Below are positions 8,407 through 17,590 of a stretch of 42,407 bases of DNA, one piece after another. The notes beneath the pieces are model-generated. The model was not told the origin of the DNA. It was given only the letters and a program-made list of their open reading frames with translations, and did no database searches. The position numbers and the translations under genes were made by a program. The stretch is from the NCBI GenBank assembly GCA_038817485.1, contig JAWAZL010000012.1, positions 1-42,407 of the forward strand. The letters run 5' to 3'. This DNA is from Nitrososphaerota archaeon (GTDB lineage Archaea; Thermoproteota; Nitrososphaeria_A; Caldarchaeales; JAVZCJ01). Each line of letters starts with the position of its first letter. Position 1 is the stretch's first letter.

Positions 8407-9393
8407 TTAAACTAATGGAAAATGACATGCTACAAGTCTATCATTAGAATCTAACGGATTTAAAATTGGTTCTAGTTTAAGACATTTCTCTTTTGTATAA
8501 GGACAACGATTATAAAATCTGCATCCCTTAAAACCTATTGGAATATAAGCTTCACCCCTTACTATTTTTTTAATTTTTCTTAAGTCAGGATCGGTACTTG
8601 GTAAAGAAGATAAAAGCATATAAGTATATGGATGGGCTGGATTATCTAAAATTTTATTAGTTGAGCCTACTTCAAATATTTTCCCTAAATACATTACAGC
8701 AACTCTATCACACATAAAATCTACGATGCTAAGATTGTGCGTTATAAATAAATATGTTAATTTAAAATCCATCTTTAATTTTTTAAATAAGTTTAATATT
8801 TGAGCCTGAATGGATAAATCAAGAGCTGAGGTAGGTTCATCTAAAATAATGAATTCAGGTTTTACAGATAATGCTCTTGCAATAGCTACTCTTTGCTTTT
8901 GCCCATCACTTAATTCATGAGGGTATCTATTAATGTGTTCAGGTTTTAATCCAACCATTTCTAATAGATTTAATACATAATTAACTACTTCATTCCTATC
9001 ACAAAGTTTATAAAACTCTATTCCTTCGCTAATTATTTCACCTATTCTCATTCTTGGATTAAGAGAAGCTGTAGGATTTTGAAAAACAATTTGCATTTTC
9101 CTCCTAAAGCTTGACATATTTTTTAATTGTGTTATATCCACCCCATTATAAAGTATTTTTCCAGAGTCTGGCTCAATTAATCTGAGTATACATCTTCCTA
9201 AAGTAGTCTTTCCACTACCACTTTCTCCTACAAGACCAAGAGTTTCGCCACTTTTAATATCTAAACTTACACCATCTACAGCTTTAACACTTTTCTTTTT
9301 AAAAATACCAGTCCTTACATAAAAGTATTTCTTTAAATTGATGATTTTTAAAAGAGAACTATTATTAATCATTTCATATTTATTAAGTGACAT
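8407..9393 (-). CDS. dppF: Peptide ABC transporter ATPase, OppF/DppF type
   Basis: The 328-residue nucleotide-binding subunit has Walker A GESGSGKT, signature LSDGQKQR (the canonical family form is LSGGQ; here D replaces the first G), Walker B FIILDEP and the H-loop ITHN. The C-terminal oligo_HPY region carries [14 protein letters not shown] and a final ACHF, four cysteines that in DppD/DppF relatives bind an Fe-S cluster. It energises peptide import as a heterodimer with DppD. Its start overlaps the end of the dppD gene by 25 bases, implying translational coupling. It is the last gene of the five-gene dpp operon and converges on the aldo/keto reductase. Confidence 0.93.
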   Translation of the reverse strand: MSLNKYEMINNSSLLKIINLKKYFYVRTGIFKKKSVKAVDGVSLDIKSGETLGLVGESGSGKTTLGRCILRLIEPDSGKILYNGVDITQLKNMSSFRRKMQIVFQNPTASLNPRMRIGEIISEGIEFYKLCDRNEVVNYVLNLLEMVGLKPEHINRYPHELSDGQKQRVAIARALSVKPEFIILDEPTSALDLSIQAQILNLFKKLKMDFKLTYLFITHNLSIVDFMCDRVAVMYLGKIFEVGSTNKILDNPAHPYTYMLLSSLPSTDPDLRKIKKIVRGEAYIPIGFKGCRFYNRCPYTKEKCLKLEPILNPLDSNDRLVACHFPLV

Positions 9394-10328
9394 GCAACTA
9401 AATGCCCCTCTTCAATTTCTAATAATTCAGGATTGTTTTCAATACATTTATCCATTGCATATTCACACCTATTACTAAATCTACATCCTTTAGGAGGATT
9501 TATTAAACTAGGTACTATTCCTGGAATTGTTGCAAGCCAATCAACATTACGTTTAGGCAATGCTTTAAGTAAACCAATCGTATATGGATGCTTAGGGTTT
9601 TTAAAAATTTGTTTTATAGAGCCTTTCTCAACTATTTTTCCTGCATACATTACAGCAACTCTATCACACATTTCAGCTATTACTCCAAAATCATGACTTA
9701 TTAATAATATTGAAATATTAAATTCTCTTTGTAACTCTTTCATTAATTCAAGTATTTGAGCTTGAATTGTAACATCAACAGCAGTTGTAGGCTCATCTGC
9801 AATTACAAGTTTAGGTTTACAAGCTAGAGCCATGGCTATTACAACTCTTTGCTTCATTCCTCCACTAAGCTCATGAGGATATTTTCTTAAAGTTTTCTCA
9901 GGTTCTGGCATTCCAACAATTTCAAGTAATTTAGCAGCCTCCTTATAAGCGTCTTTTTTAGACATATTTTTATGAAACATTAAAACTTCAGCTATTTGAA
10001 AACCAACATTCATTAATGGATTTAATGAAGTATTAGGATTTTGGAAAATCATTGATATTTTATTTCCTCTTATTTGATTCATTTCTTCTTCATTTTTAGA
10101 TAGTAAATCTTCATTGAGAAACATTATTTTCCCACTAACTTTACTATTTTTAGGAAGGAGTTTCATTATAGCTAAACCAGTAGTTGATTTTCCACATCCG
10201 CTTTCTCCTACAAGACCAAGAGTTTCCCCTTCATTAATTTCTAAATCTATCCCATCAACTGCTTTTACTTCCCCTTCATCAGTCTCAAAGTAAACTTTTA
10301 AATTTGATATTTTAAGTAATTCTAGCAT
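9369..10328 (-). CDS. dppD: Peptide ABC transporter ATPase, OppD/DppD type
   Basis: This 319-residue partner ATPase has Walker A GESGCGKS, Q-loop FQNPN, signature LSGGMKQR, Walker B LVIADEP and H-loop ISHD. The C-terminal oligo_HPY domain has the cysteine set CRFSNRCEYAMDKC plus a late ACHL. The methionine in LSGGMKQR is typical of DppD and distinguishes it from DppF. Its start codon overlaps the dppC stop in a TAATG arrangement, so the two are coupled. Together with DppF it hydrolyses ATP on the cytoplasmic face of the DppB/DppC channel. Confidence 0.93.
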   Translation of the reverse strand: MLELLKISNLKVYFETDEGEVKAVDGIDLEINEGETLGLVGESGCGKSTTGLAIMKLLPKNSKVSGKIMFLNEDLLSKNEEEMNQIRGNKISMIFQNPNTSLNPLMNVGFQIAEVLMFHKNMSKKDAYKEAAKLLEIVGMPEPEKTLRKYPHELSGGMKQRVVIAMALACKPKLVIADEPTTAVDVTIQAQILELMKELQREFNISILLISHDFGVIAEMCDRVAVMYAGKIVEKGSIKQIFKNPKHPYTIGLLKALPKRNVDWLATIPGIVPSLINPPKGCRFSNRCEYAMDKCIENNPELLEIEEGHLVACHLINMK

Positions 10329-11215
10329 TAAGTTAACCTCCTTAATCTTGGATCAAGAGCTTCTCTTAAACCATCTCCGAGTAAATTTAATCCGATTACT
10401 GCTAAAAATATAGCCATTCCAGGAAAAACAGAAACCCAAGGAGCTGTTCTTAAATAATGTCTTCCAGTACTTACCATTGCACCCCATTCAGGAGTAGGTG
10501 GTTGAGCACCAAGCCCAAGAAAGCTAAGAGCTGAAGCTACTAATATAGCATCTGCAATTTGTAAAGTTGATAAAACTATTATTGGTGGTAAAACATTAGG
10601 TAGAATGTGCTTAAAAATTATTCTAAAACTATTTAATCCTAAAGCTTTTGCACCTTCAATAAATTCAAGTTCTCTAATATAAAGCACAGAACCTCTCACA
10701 AGCCTTGCATATATTGGTATAGAAAATATGCCTACAGCAAGTATAGCATTTTCTAATCCTCTACCTATTATTGAAACTATGAAAAGTGCTAATAAGAAAT
10801 CTGGAAGAGCAAATAAAATATCTACTATTCTCATTATTAAATTGTCTTTCCAACCACCATAATATCCAGAAATTAATCCTAATGGAACTCCAAAAAGTAA
10901 ACCAATAGATATAACTAATAATCCTACAGTAAGAGATATACGTGAGCCATAAACTACTCTACTAAAAATATCTCTACCAAGATGATCAGTACCCATAGGA
11001 TGTTCCAAAGATGGGGGGAGTAAAGCTTTTCCAAGCAATTGTTCATTAGGATCATAAGGAGCAATTATTGGAGCAAATAAAGCAATAAGTGATAAGAAAA
11101 TAACTATAGATAAACCTATTTTAGAGCTCCTTTTTCTTTTTAAAACATTCCAAAGATCTCTTAATGAAAAGAAATAATCTGTTAATTTTGTAGAGAGTTT
11201 TGTTATTTTAAACAT
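10328..11215 (-). CDS. dppC: Peptide ABC transporter permease, OppC/DppC type
   Basis: The 295-residue membrane protein has the N-terminal OppC_N segment (RKRSSKIGLSIVIFLSLIALFAP) and the family hallmark HPMGTDHLGRDIFSRVVYG. It carries about six membrane spans and the EAA loop EGAKALGLNSFRIIFKHILPN that docks on the ATPases. The family end (GDGLREALDPRLRR) is intact. It forms the heterodimeric transmembrane channel with DppB, encoded 13 bases upstream in the same operon. Confidence 0.93.
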   Translation of the reverse strand: MFKITKLSTKLTDYFFSLRDLWNVLKRKRSSKIGLSIVIFLSLIALFAPIIAPYDPNEQLLGKALLPPSLEHPMGTDHLGRDIFSRVVYGSRISLTVGLLVISIGLLFGVPLGLISGYYGGWKDNLIMRIVDILFALPDFLLALFIVSIIGRGLENAILAVGIFSIPIYARLVRGSVLYIRELEFIEGAKALGLNSFRIIFKHILPNVLPPIIVLSTLQIADAILVASALSFLGLGAQPPTPEWGAMVSTGRHYLRTAPWVSVFPGMAIFLAVIGLNLLGDGLREALDPRLRRLT

Positions 11216-11228
11216 TTTTACTCACTAA

Positions 11229-12173
11229 TTACTCATATCTAATCCTTGGATCTATGATCCCGTAAATTAAATCAATAAATAAATTAATTGATACAAATAA
11301 TATTGAGTAAATTAATACTATTCCTTGGACTAGTGGATAATCTCTTGAAATTATAGCATCTACTAAAAGCCTACCGATACCTGGCCAAGCAAAAACTGTT
11401 TCTGTTACTATAGCTCCACCTAATAAATAACCAAATTGCATTCCAATTATTGTTATTAATTGAATAAGAACATTTCTAATACAATGTCTAAAAATTATTA
11501 TATTCATTTTAAGTCCTTTTGCTTTAGCTGTTCTAATATATTCTTGTTCTAATACTTCAATCATACTAGATCTTGTTATTCTAGCAAAAACTCCTGCAGA
11601 TGGAGCTGCTATAGTTATCGAAGGAAGTATTATATGAGATAATCCTTCAATTGTCCATAATGGTCCACCTCTTTCACCTACTGGTAAAATTCCTAAACTT
11701 AAAGAGAAAATATAAATTAATATTAAACCCATCCAAAAAACTGGAATTGAAACTCCAGAAAGTGCAAAAATTGAGAGTAATGTGTCTGATAATTCTCCCC
11801 TTTTAATAGCTGCAATTATTCCTATTGGAATACCTATAATTATTGCAAGCAATAAACCCATAATGGTTAATTCTATTGTATTTGGTAAACGTGAAAATAT
11901 TTCAAAAGCAACAGGTCTATTCGTTCTTATTGAAATACCTAAATCTCCTTTAAGGATATTTGAAATCCATTTAATAAATTGAATATGAATAGGCTCTTTT
12001 AAACCAAGTTGAATACGTATTCTTTCAACATCTTCTTCACTAGCCATAATTCCAGCTATAGTTCTAGCTGGATCTCCTGGAATAAGCCTAATCATTATAA
12101 ATACTAAAAAACTAACAGTTAAAATAACTGGAAAAAAATAAAAAAGGCGTTTAATGAAGTATCTTAAAACCAT
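11229..12173 (-). CDS. dppB: Peptide ABC transporter permease, OppB/DppB type
   Basis: At 314 residues this is a full-length DppB: start MVLRYFIKRLFYFFPVI, the RLIPGDPA motif after the first span, and the EAA loop EYIRTAKAKGLKMNIIIFRHCIRN. The family ending VFAWPGIGRLLVDAII ... LIYGIIDPRIRY is present. It starts six bases after the stop of the binding-protein gene, so the operon order is binding protein, dppB, dppC, dppD, dppF. The substrate class (di- or oligopeptides, or glycans as in some archaeal relatives) cannot be fixed from sequence. Confidence 0.93.
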   Translation of the reverse strand: MVLRYFIKRLFYFFPVILTVSFLVFIMIRLIPGDPARTIAGIMASEEDVERIRIQLGLKEPIHIQFIKWISNILKGDLGISIRTNRPVAFEIFSRLPNTIELTIMGLLLAIIIGIPIGIIAAIKRGELSDTLLSIFALSGVSIPVFWMGLILIYIFSLSLGILPVGERGGPLWTIEGLSHIILPSITIAAPSAGVFARITRSSMIEVLEQEYIRTAKAKGLKMNIIIFRHCIRNVLIQLITIIGMQFGYLLGGAIVTETVFAWPGIGRLLVDAIISRDYPLVQGIVLIYSILFVSINLFIDLIYGIIDPRIRYE

Positions 12174-12179
12174 GTTTTT

Positions 12180-13841
12180 TTAGCCACCCTTTGGTGAAGT
12201 AAAGTAAGATTTATAGAAATCTATTTCGCCTTCTGATGGAGTTAAAATTACGCCTCCTACTATTTTCTTTGTAGCTACCATAGTATATTTACTATAGAAA
12301 TGAATCCATGCTACATCATCAACTATTAATTTTTGTGCTTCTGCTGCCAATTTCTTCCTTTCTTCGAAAGATGGAGTTTGAGATACTTTTATAATAAGCT
12401 CATCTACTTTACTATTATTGTATAAGCCACAATTTGCCCAACCAGTTGAATAGAATAGGAATGGGAAATAATGGTCTGGATCGCCAGCGCCAGCTGCCCA
12501 CCAAATATACCCTGCATCAAATTGATGAGTTACAAGCATATCAACCCATGTTCCATATTCGAAAATTTGAATTTTCATATCTATTCCTATTTTTCTAAGA
12601 TAGCTCTGCACAGCTGTTACAAGATCTTCAGCTTCTTTACCCTCTTGGGTTATACATACAAATGAGAATTTTTTACCATCTTTTTCTAGTATACCATCTG
12701 GACCTGGTTTCCATCCAGCTTCTTCTAAAAGAGCTTTAGCTTTTTCAGGATTATATTCGAATTTATTAACATCTTCTGTATATGCCCAGGATGCTAATGG
12801 TAATGGTGAATATATCCTTACACCTATACCTTTAAATAGAGTATTAACTATTTCATCTTTATCTATCGCATAATTTAATGCTTGTCTAACACGTTTATCC
12901 ATGAAGAATTCACTTTTACAATTAAATACAATACCAAATGTTGTATAACCTGGCATTTTGTAAACTTTTATATTAGGATCTTTTTCTAATATTTCAAGAG
13001 ATTCTTTAGGTATAGAAAGTATTACATCCACTTGACCTGCTTGTAAAGCTGCTACTTGAGCTGCACTTTCAGGCATCGGTTTAAATATTAAAGTATCTAT
13101 CATGGGTGCTCCTCCCCAATAATCCGGATTTTTTACAAGAACTACTCTTTCTCCAGGAATCCATTCTTTAAACATAAAAGGCCCTGTTCCAACAGGATGG
13201 TTTGAAAAATCATCTCCATATTTTTTAACTGCTGTTGGGCTTACTATCATTGCTCCTTGATTTCTTATTATTCTATCCAAGAAAGATGCTAATGGATTTT
13301 TTAAATGAAAAACTACTGTGTATTCATCAATAACTTCTACACTTTCTACATTATCTCTAAAATCTTGCGATAATGGAGATTTACTTTGAGGGTCTAAAAC
13401 TCTATCTATAGTAAATTTTACTGCTTCTGCATTAAATGGAGTCCCGTCATGAAACTTCACACCTTTTCTTAATTTAAAAGTCCATGTTTTAGCATCTTCT
13501 GAAGCTTCCCAAGAAATCGCTAACCCAGGTTCATATTGTTTTGTTTCATGATTATATCTTACTAGAAAATCAAATATTTGATAAGCAATAGTAGCTGTTG
13601 GAACATCTGTTATAAGCATTGGATCCATTCTAAGAACATCTGCTATATTAGCTATGACTAATTCTCCACCATATTTTCCTGTTATTTCCGTTTTAGTAGG
13701 AGCTGTAGTAATTAAAGTTGTTTCTACTGGTTTTTGTGGAGGCGCTTGGAAAAAGTATAGCCATGCAAAAGCTATTATGAGAACTATAGCAATAATTATG
13801 GCAATAGCTAATAGTTTAAATTTTTGAGGGAAGGTATTCAC
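12180..13841 (-). CDS. dppA: ABC transporter solute-binding protein, family 5 (OppA/DppA)
   Basis: The 553-residue extracellular receptor has an N-terminal hydrophobic anchor (residues 11-32), a Thr/Pro-rich linker typical of archaeal surface proteins (about 33-55), and then the SBP_bac_5 fold. Clear motifs include WTFKLRKGVKFHDGTPFNAEAVKFT and the hinge strands ending WIHFYSKY. No lipobox cysteine follows the hydrophobic segment, so it is probably membrane-anchored by the helix. The start is GTG inside GGGGGTGA. A promoter-like CGAAAATTTTAAATAC lies on this strand at about 13898-13912. It is the first gene of the dpp operon and presumably the most highly expressed. Confidence 0.9.
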   Translation of the reverse strand: MNTFPQKFKLLAIAIIIAIVLIIAFAWLYFFQAPPQKPVETTLITTAPTKTEITGKYGGELVIANIADVLRMDPMLITDVPTATIAYQIFDFLVRYNHETKQYEPGLAISWEASEDAKTWTFKLRKGVKFHDGTPFNAEAVKFTIDRVLDPQSKSPLSQDFRDNVESVEVIDEYTVVFHLKNPLASFLDRIIRNQGAMIVSPTAVKKYGDDFSNHPVGTGPFMFKEWIPGERVVLVKNPDYWGGAPMIDTLIFKPMPESAAQVAALQAGQVDVILSIPKESLEILEKDPNIKVYKMPGYTTFGIVFNCKSEFFMDKRVRQALNYAIDKDEIVNTLFKGIGVRIYSPLPLASWAYTEDVNKFEYNPEKAKALLEEAGWKPGPDGILEKDGKKFSFVCITQEGKEAEDLVTAVQSYLRKIGIDMKIQIFEYGTWVDMLVTHQFDAGYIWWAAGAGDPDHYFPFLFYSTGWANCGLYNNSKVDELIIKVSQTPSFEERKKLAAEAQKLIVDDVAWIHFYSKYTMVATKKIVGGVILTPSEGEIDFYKSYFTSPKGG

Positions 13842-13897
13842 CCCCTTTTTCTTTTTTTTTTACTCTTTTTTATTTTCAAAAATTTTTTAATTAAAAG

Positions 13898-13913
13898 TAT
13901 TTAAAATTTTCGG
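13898..13913 (-). promoter_or_regulatory. BRE/TATA-like promoter of the dpp operon
   Basis: Read on the minus strand this is CGAAAATTTTAAATAC: a purine-rich BRE-like element followed by a TTTTAAATA box. It lies about 60 bases upstream of the GTG start of the binding-protein gene, leaving room for a leader that contains the GGGGG Shine-Dalgarno run. The assignment is by pattern only. Confidence 0.5.
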
Positions 13914-13995
13914 TCTTGATTTATTAATATTTTAATTAAAAAAGAATAAAAGCTTAAATAAATTCTTGTTTTTAAAAAGTATAAAGTGATTAAGA

Positions 13996-14670
13996 ATGAA
14001 GGAAATTTTTTCTCCTGTAAAAACATTTTCAATGGTTGTAAGAGGAAAAAATGGAGCATTTGGAGTAGCTGTTGCAACAGCTGCACCTGCTGTTGGAGCA
14101 CTTTGCCCATTTGCTGAAGCAAATGTAGGAGCAATAGCAACACAATCATTTGTAAATGTAAATTTAGGAAGAAAAGGAATACAATTAATGAAGCAAGGAT
14201 TACATGTAGATACTGTTCTTAAAGCTCTTTTAGAAGAAGATAAATACAGAGACTATAGACAAGTAATAGGAATAGATAATGAAAGAACCTTTGCTTTTTC
14301 AGGTGAAAAATGCGATGGATGGTATGGACATCTAATTGGAAAAGATTTTGTTGTAGCAGGAAATATGCTTTCAGGAGAAGAAGTAGTAAAAGAAATGTAT
14401 AGATCCTTAGAAGCTTCTTATAATGAGCCGTTAGAAGAGAGGTTGCTTAAAGCTCTCGAAGCAGGACAAGCAGCGGGAGGGGATAAAAGAGGGAAAGAAT
14501 CTGCAGCTTTATTAATAGCAAGTAAAGAGCCTAAATGGTACCATAATATAAGAGTAGATCTTCATCCAGATCCAGTAAAGGAGCTTAGAAGAATATATGA
14601 AGCAATCGTAAATAAAATGCGTGAATTTGAGCAAAAATATGGTGATGCGATGAAGATTATCGAATTATAA
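13996..14670 (+). CDS. DUF1028 family (Ntn-hydrolase-like) protein
   Basis: The 224-residue protein shows the DUF1028 signature: [20 protein letters not shown] near residue 10, [22 protein letters not shown], and [22 protein letters not shown] (the GGDxRG core) near residue 150. The family has an Ntn-hydrolase fold in which a Thr/Ser near the N-terminus could be the nucleophile after processing; TFS here would fit. Members are often encoded beside peptide transporters, and this one is divergent from the dpp operon. A role in hydrolysing an imported peptide or amide is therefore a reasonable but unproven inference. A TATA-like GCTTAAATAAA precedes it. Confidence 0.85.
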   Translation: MKEIFSPVKTFSMVVRGKNGAFGVAVATAAPAVGALCPFAEANVGAIATQSFVNVNLGRKGIQLMKQGLHVDTVLKALLEEDKYRDYRQVIGIDNERTFAFSGEKCDGWYGHLIGKDFVVAGNMLSGEEVVKEMYRSLEASYNEPLEERLLKALEAGQAAGGDKRGKESAALLIASKEPKWYHNIRVDLHPDPVKELRRIYEAIVNKMREFEQKYGDAMKIIEL

Positions 14671-14675
14671 ATATA

Positions 14676-14930
14676 ATGATAAAAATAAAAATCACCTTAA
14701 AATTTTTAAGAAATATGTTTAAAAAGAGTGAAATTAAAGCGATTGTAATAACAAAAGATATTTTTGGAAAGAGAAAGAAAAGAATTGGTAGAGGTTTTTC
14801 AATAAATGAGTTAAAAGAAGCAGGAATAACAATTGATGAAGCAAGAAAAATTGGCATATATATTGATTATAGAAGAAAGTCTAAACATGAAGAAAATATT
14901 AAAAAATTAAAAGAATTAATCAAGAAGTAA
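14676..14930 (+). CDS. rpl13e: Ribosomal protein eL13 (L13e)
   Basis: The 84-residue basic protein contains the family block [16 protein letters not shown] (from residue 36) followed by the [21 protein letters not shown] run and a lysine-rich helix, matching archaeal L13e. This 50S protein is found in eukaryotes and in TACK/Asgard archaea but not in Euryarchaeota generally, so it helps place the organism. It starts five bases after the DUF1028 stop. No clear Shine-Dalgarno precedes the first ATG, and a later ATG (14715, MFKKSEIK) is an alternative start. It converges on padR with a nine-base gap. Confidence 0.85.
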   Translation: MIKIKITLKFLRNMFKKSEIKAIVITKDIFGKRKKRIGRGFSINELKEAGITIDEARKIGIYIDYRRKSKHEENIKKLKELIKK

Positions 14931-14939
14931 GAAATATTT

Positions 14940-15254
14940 TTAATTAAATGTTTTTTCTGAGATTTTTTCTATAATTTCTTTTAAATATCGAATTCCTTCA
15001 TCTAAAAGCTTTTTCCCCTTTAAGTTAATATAATAATACTTTCTATCTCCTTTCCAATAAGATTCTACATAACCCTCTTTTTCTAATTTATATAAAACTA
15101 CGTAAGAAGTTATTCTTGCAGGTTTAAATCCAAATTTTCTATAAATTTCATCTCTTATTTCATAAGCATACATATCTCTTTCTTTTAATAAACTTAGGAT
15201 ATATATCCATAAGACGTCTTTTGTAGTTTTTTCTTTTAAGCGTTTTAAAGCCAT
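14940..15254 (-). CDS. PadR-family winged-helix transcriptional regulator
   Basis: The 104-residue protein is a single PadR winged helix: DVLWIYILSLLKERDMYAYEIRDEI as the first helices, ITSYVVLYKLEKEGYVES as the recognition helix region, and RKYYYINLKGKKLLDEG as the wing. A short C-terminal helix for dimerisation follows. It has no effector domain, as in the shortest PadR group. It is divergent from ino1. The 69-base gap between them carries two copies of an 18-base palindrome, which would be a natural operator for both genes. Autoregulation and control of inositol-phosphate synthesis are inferences. Confidence 0.88.
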   Translation of the reverse strand: MALKRLKEKTTKDVLWIYILSLLKERDMYAYEIRDEIYRKFGFKPARITSYVVLYKLEKEGYVESYWKGDRKYYYINLKGKKLLDEGIRYLKEIIEKISEKTFN

Positions 15255-15269
15255 AATTAATCAAAAATT

Positions 15270-15314
15270 ATTTTATAATCATAAAATATAAATATTATTT
15301 TATACATATAAAAT
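15270..15314. promoter_or_regulatory. Twin palindrome, probable PadR operator in the padR/ino1 promoter region
   Basis: Two 18-base inverted repeats of the form ATTTTAT-N4-ATAAAAT lie at 15270-15287 (spacer AATC) and 15297-15314 (spacer ACAT). Both arms are identical in both copies and their starts are 27 bases apart. The second copy ends nine bases before the ino1 ATG, so a bound dimer would cover the start region. The first sits 16 bases from the padR start. A/T richness makes single palindromes cheap, but two exact copies with the same spacer length in a regulator's divergent promoter are unlikely by chance. Confidence 0.65.
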
Positions 15315-15323
15315 ATAGAAAAA

Positions 15324-16400
15324 ATGAGTCGAAAAATTAGAGTTGCGATAATAGGGGTAGGAAATTGCGCCTCAGCTCTTATTCAAGGAGTACATTATTA
15401 TAGAAATATTGATGAAAAAGAAAATATTCCAGGATTAATGCATGTTAAACTTGGAGATTATCATATAGGAGACATAGAATTTGTAGCAGCTTTTGATATA
15501 GATAAAAATAAAGTTGGTAAAGATTTAAGTGAAGCAATATTTACTCCACCAAATAATACTTATAAAATTACAGATGTGCCTAAATTAGGCGTAACCGTTA
15601 GACCTGGGATAGTTTATGATAGTTTAGGAAAATATCTTTCACAAATTATTGAAGAAACTAATATGAAATATGAAGAAATATCAGATATTCTTAAAGAAGA
15701 AAAAGCAGAAATTGTAGTAAATTATTTACCAGTAGGAAGTGAAAAAGCTACAGAATATTATGTAAATCAAGCTCTTGAAGCAAAATGTGCATTCGTGAAT
15801 TGTATTCCAGTTTTTATAGCTAGTAATCCTAAATGGCAAGAAATTTTTAAAAATAAAGGAGTACCAATTATTGGAGATGATATAAAATCTCAAGTAGGAG
15901 CTACAATTGTTCATAGAGTTCTTACAAAGCTTTTATTAGATAGAGGAGTAAAAATTTTAAGAACAATGCAATTAAATATAGGAGGAGACATGGATTTTTA
16001 TAATATGTTAGAAAGAGAAAGATTGATTTCTAAAAAAATTTCTAAAACTCAAGCTATAACAAGTTTATTAAATTATGATATTGGAGAGAAAAATATTCAT
16101 ATAGGACCAAGCGATTATGTTGCTTGGTTAGAAAATAGAAAATGGGCTTATATACGTTTAGAGGGAGAAGCATTTGGTAGAGTACCATTGAATATAGAAT
16201 TGAAACTTGAAGTATGGGACGCTTATAATTCTGCAGGAATAGTTGTTGATGCCATTAGATGTGCAAAAATAGGCTTAGATAGAGGTTTAGCAGGACCATT
16301 GATAGGCCCATCAGCATATTTTATGAAATCACCGCCAATACAATATCCAGATGATATTGCAAGAAAATTGGTTGAAGAATTTATTTCTGGGAAAGATTAA
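15324..16400 (+). CDS. ino1: myo-Inositol-1-phosphate synthase
   Basis: The 358-residue protein converts glucose 6-phosphate to L-myo-inositol 1-phosphate with NAD. In archaea the product feeds phosphoinositol ether lipids and, in hyperthermophiles, di-myo-inositol phosphate. The N-terminal Rossmann loop is [16 protein letters not shown]. Further family blocks are [37 protein letters not shown] and the C-terminal [18 protein letters not shown]. The length matches the shorter archaeal/actinobacterial class. The start is close to the TATA-rich gap shared with padR, giving a very short leader. Confidence 0.93.
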   Translation: MSRKIRVAIIGVGNCASALIQGVHYYRNIDEKENIPGLMHVKLGDYHIGDIEFVAAFDIDKNKVGKDLSEAIFTPPNNTYKITDVPKLGVTVRPGIVYDSLGKYLSQIIEETNMKYEEISDILKEEKAEIVVNYLPVGSEKATEYYVNQALEAKCAFVNCIPVFIASNPKWQEIFKNKGVPIIGDDIKSQVGATIVHRVLTKLLLDRGVKILRTMQLNIGGDMDFYNMLERERLISKKISKTQAITSLLNYDIGEKNIHIGPSDYVAWLENRKWAYIRLEGEAFGRVPLNIELKLEVWDAYNSAGIVVDAIRCAKIGLDRGLAGPLIGPSAYFMKSPPIQYPDDIARKLVEEFISGKD

Positions 16401-17249
16401 CTATTTTTTACTTTCAATTATTGATAAATATATTTTCTTCATTTCTATTGAATCTAAATCTAATATAGGACTTTCACTTATAATTACTGGATTTAATCCT
16501 TGTTCAATAATTACTTCTGCTAACCATTGAAAACTTGGACCATAATCTTTTTCTGAAAGTGTATGATGTTTTTTCTCACCTTTATCTGTAAATTCTACAT
16601 GAGTAAAATGGCAATGAAGTTCCTTAACAATTTTTGATCCTAATCTTTTCTCGATCAAATCTACTATTTTTATATAATCATCTTTACTTTTTATTCCACC
16701 ATTACTTCTAGCATGAATATGAGCAAAATCTATTGTTGGCCTAGTTTTTTCAATTTTCTCACATATTTCTAATATTTCTTCAAGAGTACCTATTTGAGAT
16801 TTTTTACCTGTTGTTTCAGGACCAAGATAAATATCTTTAATTCCTAAAGCATTAATTTTTTCTACAACTTCGTTTAAAGCTTTAATACATTTTTTAAAAG
16901 ATTCTTCACTATCCTTTTTACCATAATATCCTGGATGAAAAACAACATGATGTGCACCCATCCATTTTGCAGCTTTAATACTCTTTATTAATCTTTGCTT
17001 ACTTGCTGTAATAACTTTTCTTTCTCCACCTAAATTAATGAAATAAGGAGCATGCAAAGTTAACCATACATCACATTCTTTTGCATTTAATCCAAGTTTT
17101 TCAGCATCTTTTTTACTTATTTTAACACCTCTTGTAGCTTGATATTCTAAAGCATTTAATCCTTCATTACGTAAATAAAAGGGTGCTTCAATTGAAGGGC
17201 CTTTGTAATTGATTGGAAAACCGGCTGGTCCAAACCTTGTTTCAGGCAT
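16401..17249 (-). CDS. nfo: Endonuclease IV (AP endonuclease, TIM barrel)
   Basis: The 282-residue protein carries the metal-ligand motifs of the Nfo family in order: LHAPYF, FHPGYYG, PETTGK, DFAHIHARSNG, LHCHFTHVEF and a late ISESP. These supply the His/Asp/Glu ligands of the trinuclear zinc site. It incises DNA 5' to abasic sites in base-excision repair. I prefer the ATG at 17249 (MPETRFGPAG) over the GTG three codons earlier, because GTGATAATT then acts as ribosome-binding sequence. Its stop codon directly abuts the ino1 stop on the opposite strand. Confidence 0.92.
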   Translation of the reverse strand: MPETRFGPAGFPINYKGPSIEAPFYLRNEGLNALEYQATRGVKISKKDAEKLGLNAKECDVWLTLHAPYFINLGGERKVITASKQRLIKSIKAAKWMGAHHVVFHPGYYGKKDSEESFKKCIKALNEVVEKINALGIKDIYLGPETTGKKSQIGTLEEILEICEKIEKTRPTIDFAHIHARSNGGIKSKDDYIKIVDLIEKRLGSKIVKELHCHFTHVEFTDKGEKKHHTLSEKDYGPSFQWLAEVIIEQGLNPVIISESPILDLDSIEMKKIYLSIIESKK

Positions 17250-17258
17250 AATTATCAC

Positions 17259-17590
17259 TTTTTATTTTAATTTTTCAAATATTAATATTTTATTTCTTCA
17301 TAGTCTTATATTAATTTTTTAAAAAAAAGGTTTACTCTAGTTCTTAAATGAGGGGTTTAAAGGGTAGTAAAACTATGGAAATTACTGAAATGGATTATAA
17401 TATACATAGGGAAAATAAAGAAATTAATCTTTTTATCCATATCTAAAGTCAAAATAAGAATTAAAAGAGCAAAGTGAAGAAATAAAAGTTCTTTTATATA
17501 AAGTGTCATTAAAATTTTTACTTTTCTAAATTTTATTTTAAAAATAACTTTAAATAGAAAATGTTTTTAAAATGAATTTAACAAAACGAC
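17259..17590. other. Gene-free stretch with possible coding remnants
   Basis: Between nfo and the RecB-like nuclease gene lie about 330 bases with no convincing gene. On the plus strand a 32-codon frame from 17348 (containing MEITEMDYNIH) is followed, in another frame, by a short run reading ELKEQSEEIKVLLYKVS that ends near 17526. Both look charged and helix-like and could be scraps of one decayed gene, but I recognise no family. The ends are A/T-rich and must hold the nfo promoter (minus strand). Confidence 0.4.

Noticed and set aside
13901-14149. Leu/Gln-rich 82-residue frame on the minus strand
   Set aside because: It is the shadow of the DUF1028 gene start (GCA/ACA/GTT-rich codons read backwards) and has no ribosome site.
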